Shown: positions 1-7,144, numbered from the stretch's first letter. The stretch is DNA of 12,284 bases from Gemmatimonadales bacterium (GCA_025929805.1 JAICPP010000088.1:1-12284), one strand, 5' to 3'. Made by a program: numbers and translations. Notes: a model not told the origin generated them from the sequence alone.

Positions 1-600
1 GAGGCGCTTCGCCGGGGCGCGGATATCGTAGTCATGCTGCACCCGGACTATCAGTACACCCCTCGACTGATCGGGGCGATGGCCTGGTTGGTTGCGTCCG
101 GCGAGTTCGACGTCGTCCTGGGCTCCCGCATCCTAGGCACCGGGGCGCTCAAAGGTGGCATGCCCCGTTACAAATATGTCGCCAATCGAATACTGACGGC
201 CGTAGAGAACATACTTCTTGGATCGAAGCTCTCCGAGTTTCACACGGGGTTTCGGGCCTTTTCTCGCAGGGTCCTCGAGACATTGCCCCTCGAGGAGAAC
301 TCCGACGACTTCGTCTTCGATAACCAGATGCTAGCCCAGGCCGTGTTCTTCGGCTACAAGATTGGCGAGATCACGTGTCCGACACGGTACTTCACGGACG
401 CCTCCTCCATCAACCTTCGGCGCTCGGTCATCTACGGCCTGGGAGTGCTATACACAGCGGTCCAGTTCCGGATGGAGCGATGGGGGCTTCACCGCTCGCG
501 CATCTTCGCCGCAAACGGTCGACGTCTCCCCACCATCGGGCTCTCTGATCCGGCTCCAGCCCCAGATGTTCTGGTGACGCCTGGACAGCCGCAGGGTTGA
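1..600 (+). CDS. Glycosyltransferase family 2 protein, C-terminal part (5' end outside window)
   Basis: The frame is open from base 1 (E-A-L-R-R-G-A-D-I-V-V-M-L-H-P-D) and ends with TGA at 598-600, so the gene starts upstream; the ATG at 34 is internal. The stretch VVMLHPDYQYTP has the spacing of the acidic nucleotide-sugar/metal-binding motif in dolichol-phosphate-mannose-synthase-like GT2 enzymes. It is followed by the usual family features: GSRILGTG, a GGMPRYKYVANR segment, FHTGFRAFSR and an acceptor-side FVFDNQ. No C-terminal membrane helices follow, so the product is a soluble or peripheral cytosolic enzyme of the polyprenyl-phosphate sugar transferase or general GT2 type; donor and acceptor are unknown. 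The tail (about the last 30 residues) is proline-rich and looks unconserved. The gene converges with, and overlaps, the minus-strand GT87-like frame. The family call is secure; the substrate is not. Confidence 0.9.
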   Translation, partial: EALRRGADIVVMLHPDYQYTPRLIGAMAWLVASGEFDVVLGSRILGTGALKGGMPRYKYVANRILTAVENILLGSKLSEFHTGFRAFSRRVLETLPLEENSDDFVFDNQMLAQAVFFGYKIGEITCPTRYFTDASSINLRRSVIYGLGVLYTAVQFRMERWGLHRSRIFAANGRRLPTIGLSDPAPAPDVLVTPGQPQG

Positions 601-1780
601 TCTCGCAGCGCAAAATACTTCCGGAGTCTCTCCCTCGTCGCCCATGCGATCCGGCCCCTCGCCAGATCAGAAACGCCCACAGCAACGGAACCAGGCACAC
701 CAGCGACAGGACGGCGCTCCACCCGATCCTATAGACCCGCTGCCGCCACATGGGCCACATCGCGAAGTCATGGGGACGGCACGCTAATGGAGAAGGCGAG
801 AGAACGGCGAGTAGGGCCGGGACGTAACCGAGCACGAGGTACACGGGCCAGTACACGAGGTTCGGTCTCTCCGTCAACTCCAGCATGGTAAGGGGGGGTG
901 GTGCGTGCGCAGCGTGCGTGACCAGATAGAGCACGTTCCAGCTCAGACCCATGATCAGCGCCTGCCGGAGTGTTTTGGTGGCCAGCGCCATGGGGAAGAG
1001 CTCATAGATGCTCGGCGTCTGTGGAACACACGCCAGGACGGCGAGCAGCCGGCCGCCGGGCTCACGCCAGCGGCCCAATGCGGCGAGCAGGATCAGACCG
1101 CCCGGCGCAAGAACCGGCTGGACGAGATGCGGTGACACCTGGATTGCGTGCAGCCATTCCCGCGCCCAGGTCGGTCGTACGAGGAAGGAGAGCAGGACAA
1201 GCAGCGCGCCGCCTACCATCGCTTGCCGCGCCGGTCGTGCCGCGAAGGTTGCCAGACCGATCGAAGGCTTGACTACGGCGAGACCGCCGAGCCACGGGAT
1301 CATCACCGCTGCAACGAGGGCCGGTGACCATTGCCCGCGCGCGACAGCGTATGCGAAAGGTGCGGACAGGAGCAGAGGCCAGGCATGTCGGAAATACCGC
1401 AGGATAGCCCAGCTCGCTAGGCCCGCCGTAACTATCGCGAATACGATACGGGCGCTGGGCAGGGACCACGCCGCAAAGGGCACGCCGACCAGCAACGTGG
1501 GGAGCGGATAGTAGAGAGGCCACGGGAAGTGCGTGGCAACTTCGGCATAAGGATCTTCACCCGCCAGCAGCGCCCGGCTGCCGAGCCATACCTGATCGAA
1601 GTCACTCCAGAGGCCGGGGGCGTACCACTGATAGTAGTACCACACCAGAAGACCAGCGGCCGAGGCAACCCCCAAAGCCAGGAGCACCCGTCGCGGGAAG
1701 CCATCGTCAATGCTCACCCGCGCCCCGACCTGCGGCCGGTTACCCAGGCAGCGGCACCCCGGCAACTGGCAATTGGACAC
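428..1780 (-). CDS. GT87/DUF2029-like polytopic membrane protein (GT-C fold glycosyltransferase candidate)
   Basis: 450-codon frame of a hydrophobic protein with about eight to ten membrane segments. The first luminal-type loop, LWSDFDQVWLGSRALLAGEDPY (about residues 57-78), matches the DF...A..L..G.DPY signature of GT87 mannosyltransferase-like proteins; KPSIG at 171-175 is also shared with the second copy at 11099-12106. GT87 enzymes transfer sugars from polyprenyl-phosphate donors at the outer face of the membrane; that role is inferred. The GTG start at 1780 lies 4 bases after the upstream stop but has no clear Shine-Dalgarno sequence and gives an odd Cys-rich leader. GTG at 1717 (V-S-I-D-D-G-F) is an alternative closer to the first helix. 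The last hydrophobic segment ends near residue 375. Residues 394-450 are encoded antisense to the GT2 gene and look like read-through rather than conserved protein. Confidence 0.8.
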   Translation of the reverse strand: MSNCQLPGCRCLGNRPQVGARVSIDDGFPRRVLLALGVASAAGLLVWYYYQWYAPGLWSDFDQVWLGSRALLAGEDPYAEVATHFPWPLYYPLPTLLVGVPFAAWSLPSARIVFAIVTAGLASWAILRYFRHAWPLLLSAPFAYAVARGQWSPALVAAVMIPWLGGLAVVKPSIGLATFAARPARQAMVGGALLVLLSFLVRPTWAREWLHAIQVSPHLVQPVLAPGGLILLAALGRWREPGGRLLAVLACVPQTPSIYELFPMALATKTLRQALIMGLSWNVLYLVTHAAHAPPPLTMLELTERPNLVYWPVYLVLGYVPALLAVLSPSPLACRPHDFAMWPMWRQRVYRIGWSAVLSLVCLVPLLWAFLIWRGAGSHGRRGRDSGSILRCEINPAAVQASPEHLGLEPDQRARWWGDVDRLRRRCASGEAPIAPSGTGPLCIALPGRR

Positions 1781-1784
1781 CGGA

Positions 1785-3350
1785 TCACGGAAGCCATTGC
1801 CTCACGAACACCTGCTGCCACTCGACTTTCATATTGTCATCTGTGACGACGTGCGCATGCCGGAGCCTTGCCCGCAGGGAAGCCTCCTCCTCAAACACGG
1901 CAGTCGCGTCTGTCCCCGGGGTATTCATCAGATGGGAAAGCGTTTGAAGCCTCGCAAGGGCGACCGAATCTTCACTCGGCACCGCGAGTCTGTCGTCGAT
2001 CCGCATGCCCACGACGGCCTCCTTCCACGCCGACCCATCCGGCTCGAAGGGGGCATCACTAACCGCCAGGAAGTTGCTCACACGAAATGCATGCTTGAAG
2101 CTGACGAGACCCGTGTAGTTTGCCTCGGGGGAATCAGTAGTATTGTAGAAATAGACCCCACCCGGCCGGAGGTGCTTCCTGACTATTCCGAGAAACTCCT
2201 TCGACAACAGGTTCGTCGCGTGAGCACGCCAGTGAAACGTGGTGTTGCTGACGATGAGGTCGAATTGCCTGTCAGGATTGCGTCTCAGCCAGCGCCTCCC
2301 ATCGTCAATGACTATGGTCACTCTTGGATTGTTCATCAGACTTGCTACAGCTGGTAGATCAGGGATGAGTTCGAGGTAGCCGGGATTTATCTCCACTATC
2401 GTCACGCGCTCCACGCCCGGCAGGTGGCTTATGACTTGGGACCAGCCTCCAGATGCGATCCCTATGATGAGCACATCGCGCGGAGCACGGTGCAATGCCG
2501 CCAGCGCATACGCCCGATAGATGTTGTTGGCGTCCTGTCCGATCTCGGTGCTCGCCGTTCCGTCGTATACGCCACCTCCAAACACGTGCCCTTTGGCGGT
2601 CACGCTCACGACGCCAGCGCGCGTCTCGATAGTCCTCAGGAATCTCCCCGCTGTCGGCGCATGGTCCTTGTACAACAGTCGTTCCCACAACCTGTCGAAA
2701 AGCGGCGGGTTCACCGTTGATGCGAGCACGCCCAGGCCGATCAGTACTCCGAACCAAAGCAGGACCTGGCGGCGTGGAATTGTCGACAGGCCAACGACAC
2801 CGGCCGCTAAGGCCAGACCTAGCCACAGTACCACCAGAGCAATCCGATCGATCGAAAGAACGTTCATCAGTGAGTAACCGGTGACAAAGCTGCCCCCGGC
2901 CGCACCTACAATGTTCCCGAAGTAGACCAGGGCGAGATGGACACCGGCCATATTGTCCGCGCGGACTGCATAGCTGCTGACCAACGGGAGTGTGACGCCT
3001 AGTAGCGAAGTGGACAGAGAGATGACCGGGAATACGCTCCACCAAGCGCCCACCTCCGCCATCCACGCGGTACTCGGTATCACCGCGTAGCCAATCAAAT
3101 TGGCGAGGAGGGTCAAGAACGCGATACTGCTGAGCTGGTCTGCCGAAGATCTGGGAGTCGGGCTTTGGCTGGTTCGCGCAACGAGAAATCCGCCCAGGGC
3201 CAGCCCCGTCAAGTAGAAACCCAGGAGCAGCCCGAAGGACGAAGGCGTGCCGCCGGATGCGTATGATAGGACCCGGTACCACATCAGCTCGTAACAGAGT
3301 CCAATCGCCCCGGACAGGAGGCTTACGCCGACCGCGATCAGCATCCTCAT
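1785..3350 (-). CDS. Membrane-bound spermidine-synthase-like protein (TM module plus SAM-binding domain)
   Basis: 521 residues from the ATG at 3350, which forms an ATGA overlap with the preceding gene. The frame stays open upstream to 3524, but that extension lies over the upstream gene and is Cys-rich and unlike a protein N-terminus. Residues 1-210 form about six or seven helices and open with LLSGAIGLCYELMWYRVL, the typical start of the fused MFS/spermidine synthase membrane module. Residues 235-521 are a Rossmann domain of the polyamine synthase superfamily: IIGIASGGWSQV (295-306), VTIVEINP (316-323), DDGRRWLRR (349-357), FDLIVSNTTFHWRAHATNLLSKEF (363-386), LRPGGVY (394-400) and a closing VTDDNMKVEW (502-511). 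The canonical GGGDG and D-S-S-D-P motifs are not intact, so classical aminopropyl transfer is doubtful. Last SAM-domain gene of the operon, 4 bases before the GT87-like gene. Confidence 0.88.
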   Translation of the reverse strand: MRMLIAVGVSLLSGAIGLCYELMWYRVLSYASGGTPSSFGLLLGFYLTGLALGGFLVARTSQSPTPRSSADQLSSIAFLTLLANLIGYAVIPSTAWMAEVGAWWSVFPVISLSTSLLGVTLPLVSSYAVRADNMAGVHLALVYFGNIVGAAGGSFVTGYSLMNVLSIDRIALVVLWLGLALAAGVVGLSTIPRRQVLLWFGVLIGLGVLASTVNPPLFDRLWERLLYKDHAPTAGRFLRTIETRAGVVSVTAKGHVFGGGVYDGTASTEIGQDANNIYRAYALAALHRAPRDVLIIGIASGGWSQVISHLPGVERVTIVEINPGYLELIPDLPAVASLMNNPRVTIVIDDGRRWLRRNPDRQFDLIVSNTTFHWRAHATNLLSKEFLGIVRKHLRPGGVYFYNTTDSPEANYTGLVSFKHAFRVSNFLAVSDAPFEPDGSAWKEAVVGMRIDDRLAVPSEDSVALARLQTLSHLMNTPGTDATAVFEEEASLRARLRHAHVVTDDNMKVEWQQVFVRQWLP

Positions 3351-4009
3351 GTACGACTCACGCGTTCCAGTCGCAGGACAGTCAGCGCAACTCCCAGGTT
3401 CGCTATGACCGCCACAAACACCGCACCTTGCTGCCCTAGAGCTCGCATGAGAAAGAGTGTTGCCGCAAAGGCGCCAATGCTCGAACCGAGCGTATTCACC
3501 GCGTACATGACTCCCACAGACCAACCTACGTTTCCCGAGAACCTCACTGCGTAAGCAACCAGTAGAGGCAATGTCGCGCCCATGGCGACCGTAGGTACAA
3601 GGAGCAATAGAAACGTGACCAACGCCGTTGCACCGTCAGAGAGAGACAAGGTCATGTTTCCAACCACCTGGAACAACCTGAGTGAGCCTGCGCCAAAGAC
3701 TGCGGTAACGATCTCCGCCATTGCAAAGCGGCGAATTACCACACGAGAATCCGCCCGCGAGAGTGCCCCTCCCATCAGGCCACCACATCCAAGTCCGAGC
3801 ATGAAGGCTGTGACGACAATCGTTACCGACTCGATGTTGATTCCGATCAGTGCGAACAACGTCCGCTGCCACACAAGCTGATAAATCAGTGCCGCAAACC
3901 CCGATACAAAGAAGACCCAGGGAAGAACGCGACGAGTCTGAGGAGCGACCAGAACGTGGCTGTGCTCCCGTGAACCCTCAACAGCGGGCCGCAGCGCTGA
4001 TACGCTCAT
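3347..4009 (-). CDS. Stand-alone N-terminal membrane module of a fused spermidine-synthase-like protein
   Basis: 220 residues, all membrane module. After a 30-residue cytosolic leader come helices at about 33-55, 61-83, 95-115, 127-152, 165-187 and 195-213. The signature FFVSGFAALIYQLVWQRTLF (33-52) followed by FMLGLGCGG (69-77) is the same as at the start of the next gene's product and of two-module fused membrane spermidine synthases, in which two TM modules precede the catalytic domain on one chain. Here the first module ends with its own TGA at 3347-3349, inside the ATG of the next gene, so the two would be made in a coupled way and probably assemble as a complex. Its ATG at 4007-4009 likewise overlaps the stop of the upstream PAP2-like gene. 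No SAM-binding motif is present. Alternatively, a full-length gene was recently split by mutation; the clean overlap favours stable separate genes. Confidence 0.82.
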   Translation of the reverse strand: MSVSALRPAVEGSREHSHVLVAPQTRRVLPWVFFVSGFAALIYQLVWQRTLFALIGINIESVTIVVTAFMLGLGCGGLMGGALSRADSRVVIRRFAMAEIVTAVFGAGSLRLFQVVGNMTLSLSDGATALVTFLLLLVPTVAMGATLPLLVAYAVRFSGNVGWSVGVMYAVNTLGSSIGAFAATLFLMRALGQQGAVFVAVIANLGVALTVLRLERVSRT

Positions 4010-5085
4010 CCTCGCCTCTCTGGGGCGGTGCCCTTCACAAAGTTGTCTCCGTCGAGACCGACTGCCCGCAAGACAAGCTCCGTCGTGACTGCCACAACCA
4101 TTGCGTAGGGGGCGGCTATGACAACGTCAATTATCCAGTGTCTTCCGAGAATCAGAACTCCAATCGCCGTGAGCCCCGCCAGCAGCCAATAGGGCGCGGC
4201 TAGCCTCGGTTGTCCTGCGCGCGTCAATACCAACCCGTACGCCAGTGGAAACGCCACATGCAAGCTCGGCAGGCATGCACCAGTCGCCCAGCGGAGCTCC
4301 GTGGCCACGTACCGCAAGGCAGCACTATCCGCCCCGGGATACGCATAGGTGACTGCTACCGCACCAGGCCCGTCGTACCCGTACCAGGCATTCATTGCCC
4401 AGGGTTCGAAAGTAGGGAGGGCGATGAACATGGGCACCGCCAGGACCGCGGTCAGCAGTGTCGCCAGGGACATTGCTGGCAACAATCCCTTTCTTCCTAA
4501 TGCCTGTGCCAGCGGACCAGCAAGGAGGATCGGGAGATACCAACCGACCGAATACAGCCATGCCGCGATCTCCGAGACGATTTCGTGTCCGGCGTAGGCC
4601 TGAAGCGCTGTGATGAAGGACGCCTCGACGCGAGCAATTCGGGGTGTCACGTCCCAAGTAACGTGTTGGGCTACTTCATAGAGAAAGGTCGCCACGTAGC
4701 GACTGAGGTTCAGCGCCAACAGGAGCCAGATGGAAAGCTGGAGTCCATCGTGGCGGGCCCGGAGGACGAGCCTTTGGTACAGGCTGTTTCCTCGCGGATA
4801 AATGAGAGCCCCTGCGATCAGAAGCACCCCCAGAGCGGTGGCGATCGCAAGCAGGATCATCAGCGCCCTGAACACGATCCACTGGTGTGGCTGGTCACTA
4901 CTCCACATCAGATAGATGACGGCGTTGAACTCCTGGTCATGGGGGAGCTGCAGCCGGTTCAGCGCAAGAGCCAAGTAGAGGACCAACAGAGTTGCCGCAC
5001 CATTGACCGCTAGAGAGGGGCGGGACATCTCGAGGGCTGGGTCATTCGTACCGACTAGCCTCGCCGGTCTGGCGATCGAACTCAA
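4006..5085 (-). CDS. PAP2/AUR1-like membrane phosphatase or phosphotransferase
   Basis: 359 residues with about seven to eight membrane segments. The PAP2 active-site pieces are visible: ACLPSLHVAFPLAYG (270-284), with the Ser-Leu-His form typical of the PAP2_3 / inositol-phosphorylceramide-synthase (AUR1) branch, and LGRHWIIDV (313-321), with the HxxxD pair (H316, D320). LPTFEPW (223-229) sits where that branch has its Pro-rich first motif. Enzymes of this fold remove or transfer phosphate or phospho-headgroups on lipids at the outer face of the inner membrane; the substrate is unknown. The TTG start at 5085 has a GGGAG five bases upstream; ATG at 5028 (M-S-R-P-S-L-A-V) is the alternative, without a clear ribosome-binding site but nearer the first helix. 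It is the first gene of the minus-strand operon and ends in an ATGA overlap with the next gene. Confidence 0.85.
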   Translation of the reverse strand: MSSIARPARLVGTNDPALEMSRPSLAVNGAATLLVLYLALALNRLQLPHDQEFNAVIYLMWSSDQPHQWIVFRALMILLAIATALGVLLIAGALIYPRGNSLYQRLVLRARHDGLQLSIWLLLALNLSRYVATFLYEVAQHVTWDVTPRIARVEASFITALQAYAGHEIVSEIAAWLYSVGWYLPILLAGPLAQALGRKGLLPAMSLATLLTAVLAVPMFIALPTFEPWAMNAWYGYDGPGAVAVTYAYPGADSAALRYVATELRWATGACLPSLHVAFPLAYGLVLTRAGQPRLAAPYWLLAGLTAIGVLILGRHWIIDVVIAAPYAMVVAVTTELVLRAVGLDGDNFVKGTAPERRG

Positions 5086-5211
5086 TTATGCTCCCAACTT
5101 ATTGGCAGAGTGCGGCATCCGACGATCTGAGATGCTCTTCAACCTGCAAGCCGCGTTCCTAAGGAATCTTGAATCGCCAGCCCTGACGGTGGATGTCGGC
5201 TTTCGAGCTGG

Positions 5212-5228
5212 CAGGCTTGGAAAGCCTG
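5212..5228. repeat. Short perfect inverted repeat
   Basis: CAGGCTT, spacer GGA, AAGCCTG: a perfect 7-base stem. No T-run follows, so it is not an obvious intrinsic terminator. It may be an operator half-site pair or an RNA hairpin in the leader of the phosphatase operon. The arm recurs at 5301-5312 as CAGGC-TT-GCCTG. Confidence 0.5.
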
Positions 5229-5300
5229 AGTATGGGCGCGGGTTCGTCAACTTACTCGGTTCCTGCCGTTCGGGGTGGACCTACAAAGCGCAAGGATTTG

Positions 5301-5312
5301 CAGGCTTGCCTG
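5301..5312. repeat. Short perfect inverted repeat sharing an arm with 5212-5228
   Basis: CAGGC, spacer TT, GCCTG. With the preceding base it repeats the 9-mer GCAGGCTTG seen at 5211. The recurrence 89 bases apart, in an intergenic region, suggests a protein-binding site, but chance cannot be excluded at this length. Confidence 0.4.
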
Positions 5313-5416
5313 TAGGAAGTAGGCCTCATCGGGCTGCGGGCTGGCGCCGTTTTGGGCCGCTTTGCTAGCTTTGGCCGTCGGCCCCTGGATCATCCCCAGC
5401 TCGAGTCTAGCCAAGC

Positions 5417-5421
5417 AGGAG
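5417..5421 (+). promoter_or_regulatory. Ribosome-binding site deciding the phosphatase start
   Basis: AGGAG lies five bases before TTG at 5427. The in-frame GTG at 5421 overlaps this site and so is a poorer start, and the TTG at 5352 would put 25 residues ahead of the lipoprotein signal. Confidence 0.6.
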
Positions 5422-5426
5422 TGCAC

Positions 5427-6164
5427 TTGCGCTTCCTCCTGATCGTCACCGCGACGGCCGTCTATGCCTGTTCGCCCGAGCCTGCCCCTTCAAGCACCCA
5501 GGCTCCCAAGCTTCTGGCCGCACAGGAAACGAGGCTACGGAGTGGCCCCGTACTCCGGGATGAACTCCAGAGAGGCGGCTACATCATCTACTTCCGCCAC
5601 TTCCATACGGACCACACCAAGTGGCACGAGGATCCCATCAAAGCCAAACATGGAGAGATGAGCGTCCGGGAGTTTCGTGAGAGTTGTGATCAGCAGCGTC
5701 CCTTGACCCCTTTTGGCCGCCGAAGGGCCGCTGACGTTGGCCGGCTTATGAAAAAGCAAGGCGTACCGATAGGCCAGGTCCTGGCCAGTCCTTACTGCCG
5801 CGCAGTCGAGAGCGCCACGCTACTCGCTGGTCGCGAACCTGACCAAACGCCATACGAGTTGGTGCATCGTGGGGGTACGCTCACCTACGAAATGATGGCT
5901 GCGAATATTCGCTCCTACCTCGGCACCCCCCCAGCGCCAGGAACCAACACATTGCTGGTCGCCCACAGACCTCAGATGGACGATATGGCTTTCATCGAGG
6001 AGGGCCAGGCATTCGTCCTGGAACCACTCGGGAATGGCCAATTCAATCTGGTGGCGAAGATCTACGATTCCGACTGGTTCGAAGCGGATTTGGACATCGA
6101 CTATCTAGGACTCCGCGGCGTGCAACCAGCCGCAGACGAACTACCCAGAGGCGTATCACGGTGA
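5427..6164 (+). CDS. Histidine phosphatase superfamily protein, predicted lipoprotein
   Basis: 245 residues from TTG at 5427. Residues 1-14 (MRFLLIVTATAVYA) are a short signal peptide followed by Cys15 in a V-Y-A-C lipobox, then a Ser/Pro-rich linker, so the product is probably lipid-anchored outside the cytoplasm. The phosphatase core shows YFRHFHTDH (R57-H58, the phosphate-accepting His), LTPFGRRRAADVGRLM (93-108), ASPYCRAVESATLL (120-133, with R125) and LLVAHRPQMDDM (second active-site His at 180). The usual R-H-G triad reads R-H-F, as in the subset of periplasmic or divergent members. A 30-residue insertion after the first motif (HTDHTKWHEDPIKAKHGEMS) is rich in His and acidic residues. 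The substrate is unknown. The stop overlaps the start of the DoxX-like gene (GTGA), so the two are co-translated. Confidence 0.85.
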   Translation: MRFLLIVTATAVYACSPEPAPSSTQAPKLLAAQETRLRSGPVLRDELQRGGYIIYFRHFHTDHTKWHEDPIKAKHGEMSVREFRESCDQQRPLTPFGRRRAADVGRLMKKQGVPIGQVLASPYCRAVESATLLAGREPDQTPYELVHRGGTLTYEMMAANIRSYLGTPPAPGTNTLLVAHRPQMDDMAFIEEGQAFVLEPLGNGQFNLVAKIYDSDWFEADLDIDYLGLRGVQPAADELPRGVSR

Positions 6165-7060
6165 CTCCTGCAGCCCAAACCTCACTCTGGGTTCACTGGA
6201 TTCTTCGACTGAGCGTGTGGGCATGCTATGTCGGCCACGGGATCTTCGGAATACGCCAGAAGCCAGACTGGCTCGTGTTCTTTCAACCTCTTGGGCCTTC
6301 AGATCAAGTGGCATTCGCAGTGATGCAGCTCATTGGACTCGTGGATATTACAATGGGCTATCTCGCATTGCTGAAGCCGAGTCGTCTGGTCCTGATATAC
6401 ACGGCCTGTTGGGGGCTGTTCACAGCCCTCCTGAGGCCGCTTATCGGGCTGAGCCCATTCGAGGCGCTCGAGCGAGCAGGTAACTACGGGCCTTCGATTG
6501 CGCTCCTTCTCGGCGCAGGCGGAGCTGGGCTACTCACACATATAGGCATTTATGACGTCTCGGTTGAGCACAACTACCGGCGACTTAAAGTAGTGCTTGT
6601 TCTGACCACATGCTTGCTGCTCATCGGACATGGCGGGCTGGCACTGAACGCAAAGCCGATGCTCGTTCAACACTGGCAGAGCATAGGGGTGATTGGGATC
6701 GGCGATTCCGCCCAGAGCTTTCTACGCGCTGTAGGCGCAATGGAGATCTGTGCCGCCCTGCTGCTTGTCGCTCGTCCGACCCGTTCGCTCGCTCTCCTGA
6801 TCTTTGGATGGAAGCTCGCGACCGAGATGCTCTTTCTTACCTCCGGAGATCCGGTGTGGGAAGTCCTCGAGCGCGGCGGGAGCTACGGGGCACCGCTCGC
6901 TCTCTTTGCCCTTCTGCACTATCGTGTGCCCCGGGTCGCAGAGCCAGGTCCTGCGGAGGGTACATACCCATTTGTGCCCGCGCCTCTGACTCGCTCAGTA
7001 ATGGCCGATCCTGCCACCGCTGAATCCGCGTCATTCCGAGCCCACAAGAAACAAGCTTAG
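6161..7060 (+). CDS. DoxX-like polytopic membrane protein with internal duplication
   Basis: 299 residues from GTG at 6161, overlapping the phosphatase stop by four bases. The protein is two copies of a DoxX-like unit of about 105 residues: residues 14-117 and 145-250. Matching landmarks are YVGHGIFGI (23-31) against LIGHGGLAL (154-162), the helix before LLKPSR (70-75) against LVARPTR (202-208), and ALERAGNYGPSIAL (102-115) against VLERGGSYGAPLAL (235-248). Each unit would span the membrane about four times. DoxX/SURF4-type proteins have been linked to redox and thiol homeostasis and to membrane complexes; no catalytic motif is visible here. The last 50 residues are a hydrophilic tail. The coupling to an exported phosphatase suggests a shared envelope function. 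The family name is tentative; the topology and duplication are clear. Confidence 0.75.
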   Translation: MTPAAQTSLWVHWILRLSVWACYVGHGIFGIRQKPDWLVFFQPLGPSDQVAFAVMQLIGLVDITMGYLALLKPSRLVLIYTACWGLFTALLRPLIGLSPFEALERAGNYGPSIALLLGAGGAGLLTHIGIYDVSVEHNYRRLKVVLVLTTCLLLIGHGGLALNAKPMLVQHWQSIGVIGIGDSAQSFLRAVGAMEICAALLLVARPTRSLALLIFGWKLATEMLFLTSGDPVWEVLERGGSYGAPLALFALLHYRVPRVAEPGPAEGTYPFVPAPLTRSVMADPATAESASFRAHKKQA

Positions 7061-7144
7061 CCAGTTCCGTAAGGTGCCAATACCTGTAGCGGCCCACCAA
7101 AATCGAAAACAGTTGGAAGCCATCGACCCGGGACTGCACCCTCA

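Larger units (their letters stand above)
5086..5426. other. Divergent intergenic region with short palindromes
   Basis: About 340 bases between the divergent PAP2-like (-) and phosphatase (+) genes, so it should hold promoters for both operons. I find no convincing -35/-10 pair on either strand. It contains a near-palindrome TTCCTAAGGAA at 5156-5166, a 7-base-pair hairpin at 5212-5228 and a 5-base-pair hairpin at 5301-5312. The last two share the 9-mer GCAGGCTTG (5211-5219 and 5300-5308). An open plus-strand frame crosses the region, but its product resembles nothing I know. Confidence 0.6.

Noticed and set aside
1710..2357. 215-residue plus-strand frame
   Set aside because: Antisense to the clear SAM-domain gene, with a shadow-type composition.
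2359..3282. 307-residue minus-strand frame
   Set aside because: Off-frame translation of the spermidine-synthase-like gene, Arg/Gly-rich with no membrane pattern.
3351..3524. Upstream extension of the 1785-3350 protein
   Set aside because: It overlaps the upstream gene's conserved C-terminal helix and is Cys/Arg-rich with no family resemblance.
5212..5312. Possible tRNA or structured RNA gene in the intergenic region
   Set aside because: There are short hairpins, but no acceptor stem, T-loop consensus or cloverleaf can be drawn.
5003..5368. 121-residue plus-strand frame across the intergenic region
   Set aside because: It starts inside the PAP2-like gene, has no ribosome-binding site and no recognisable domain.
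7061..7144. Possible bidirectional terminator between convergent genes
   Set aside because: No GC-rich stem followed by a T-run could be found on either strand.
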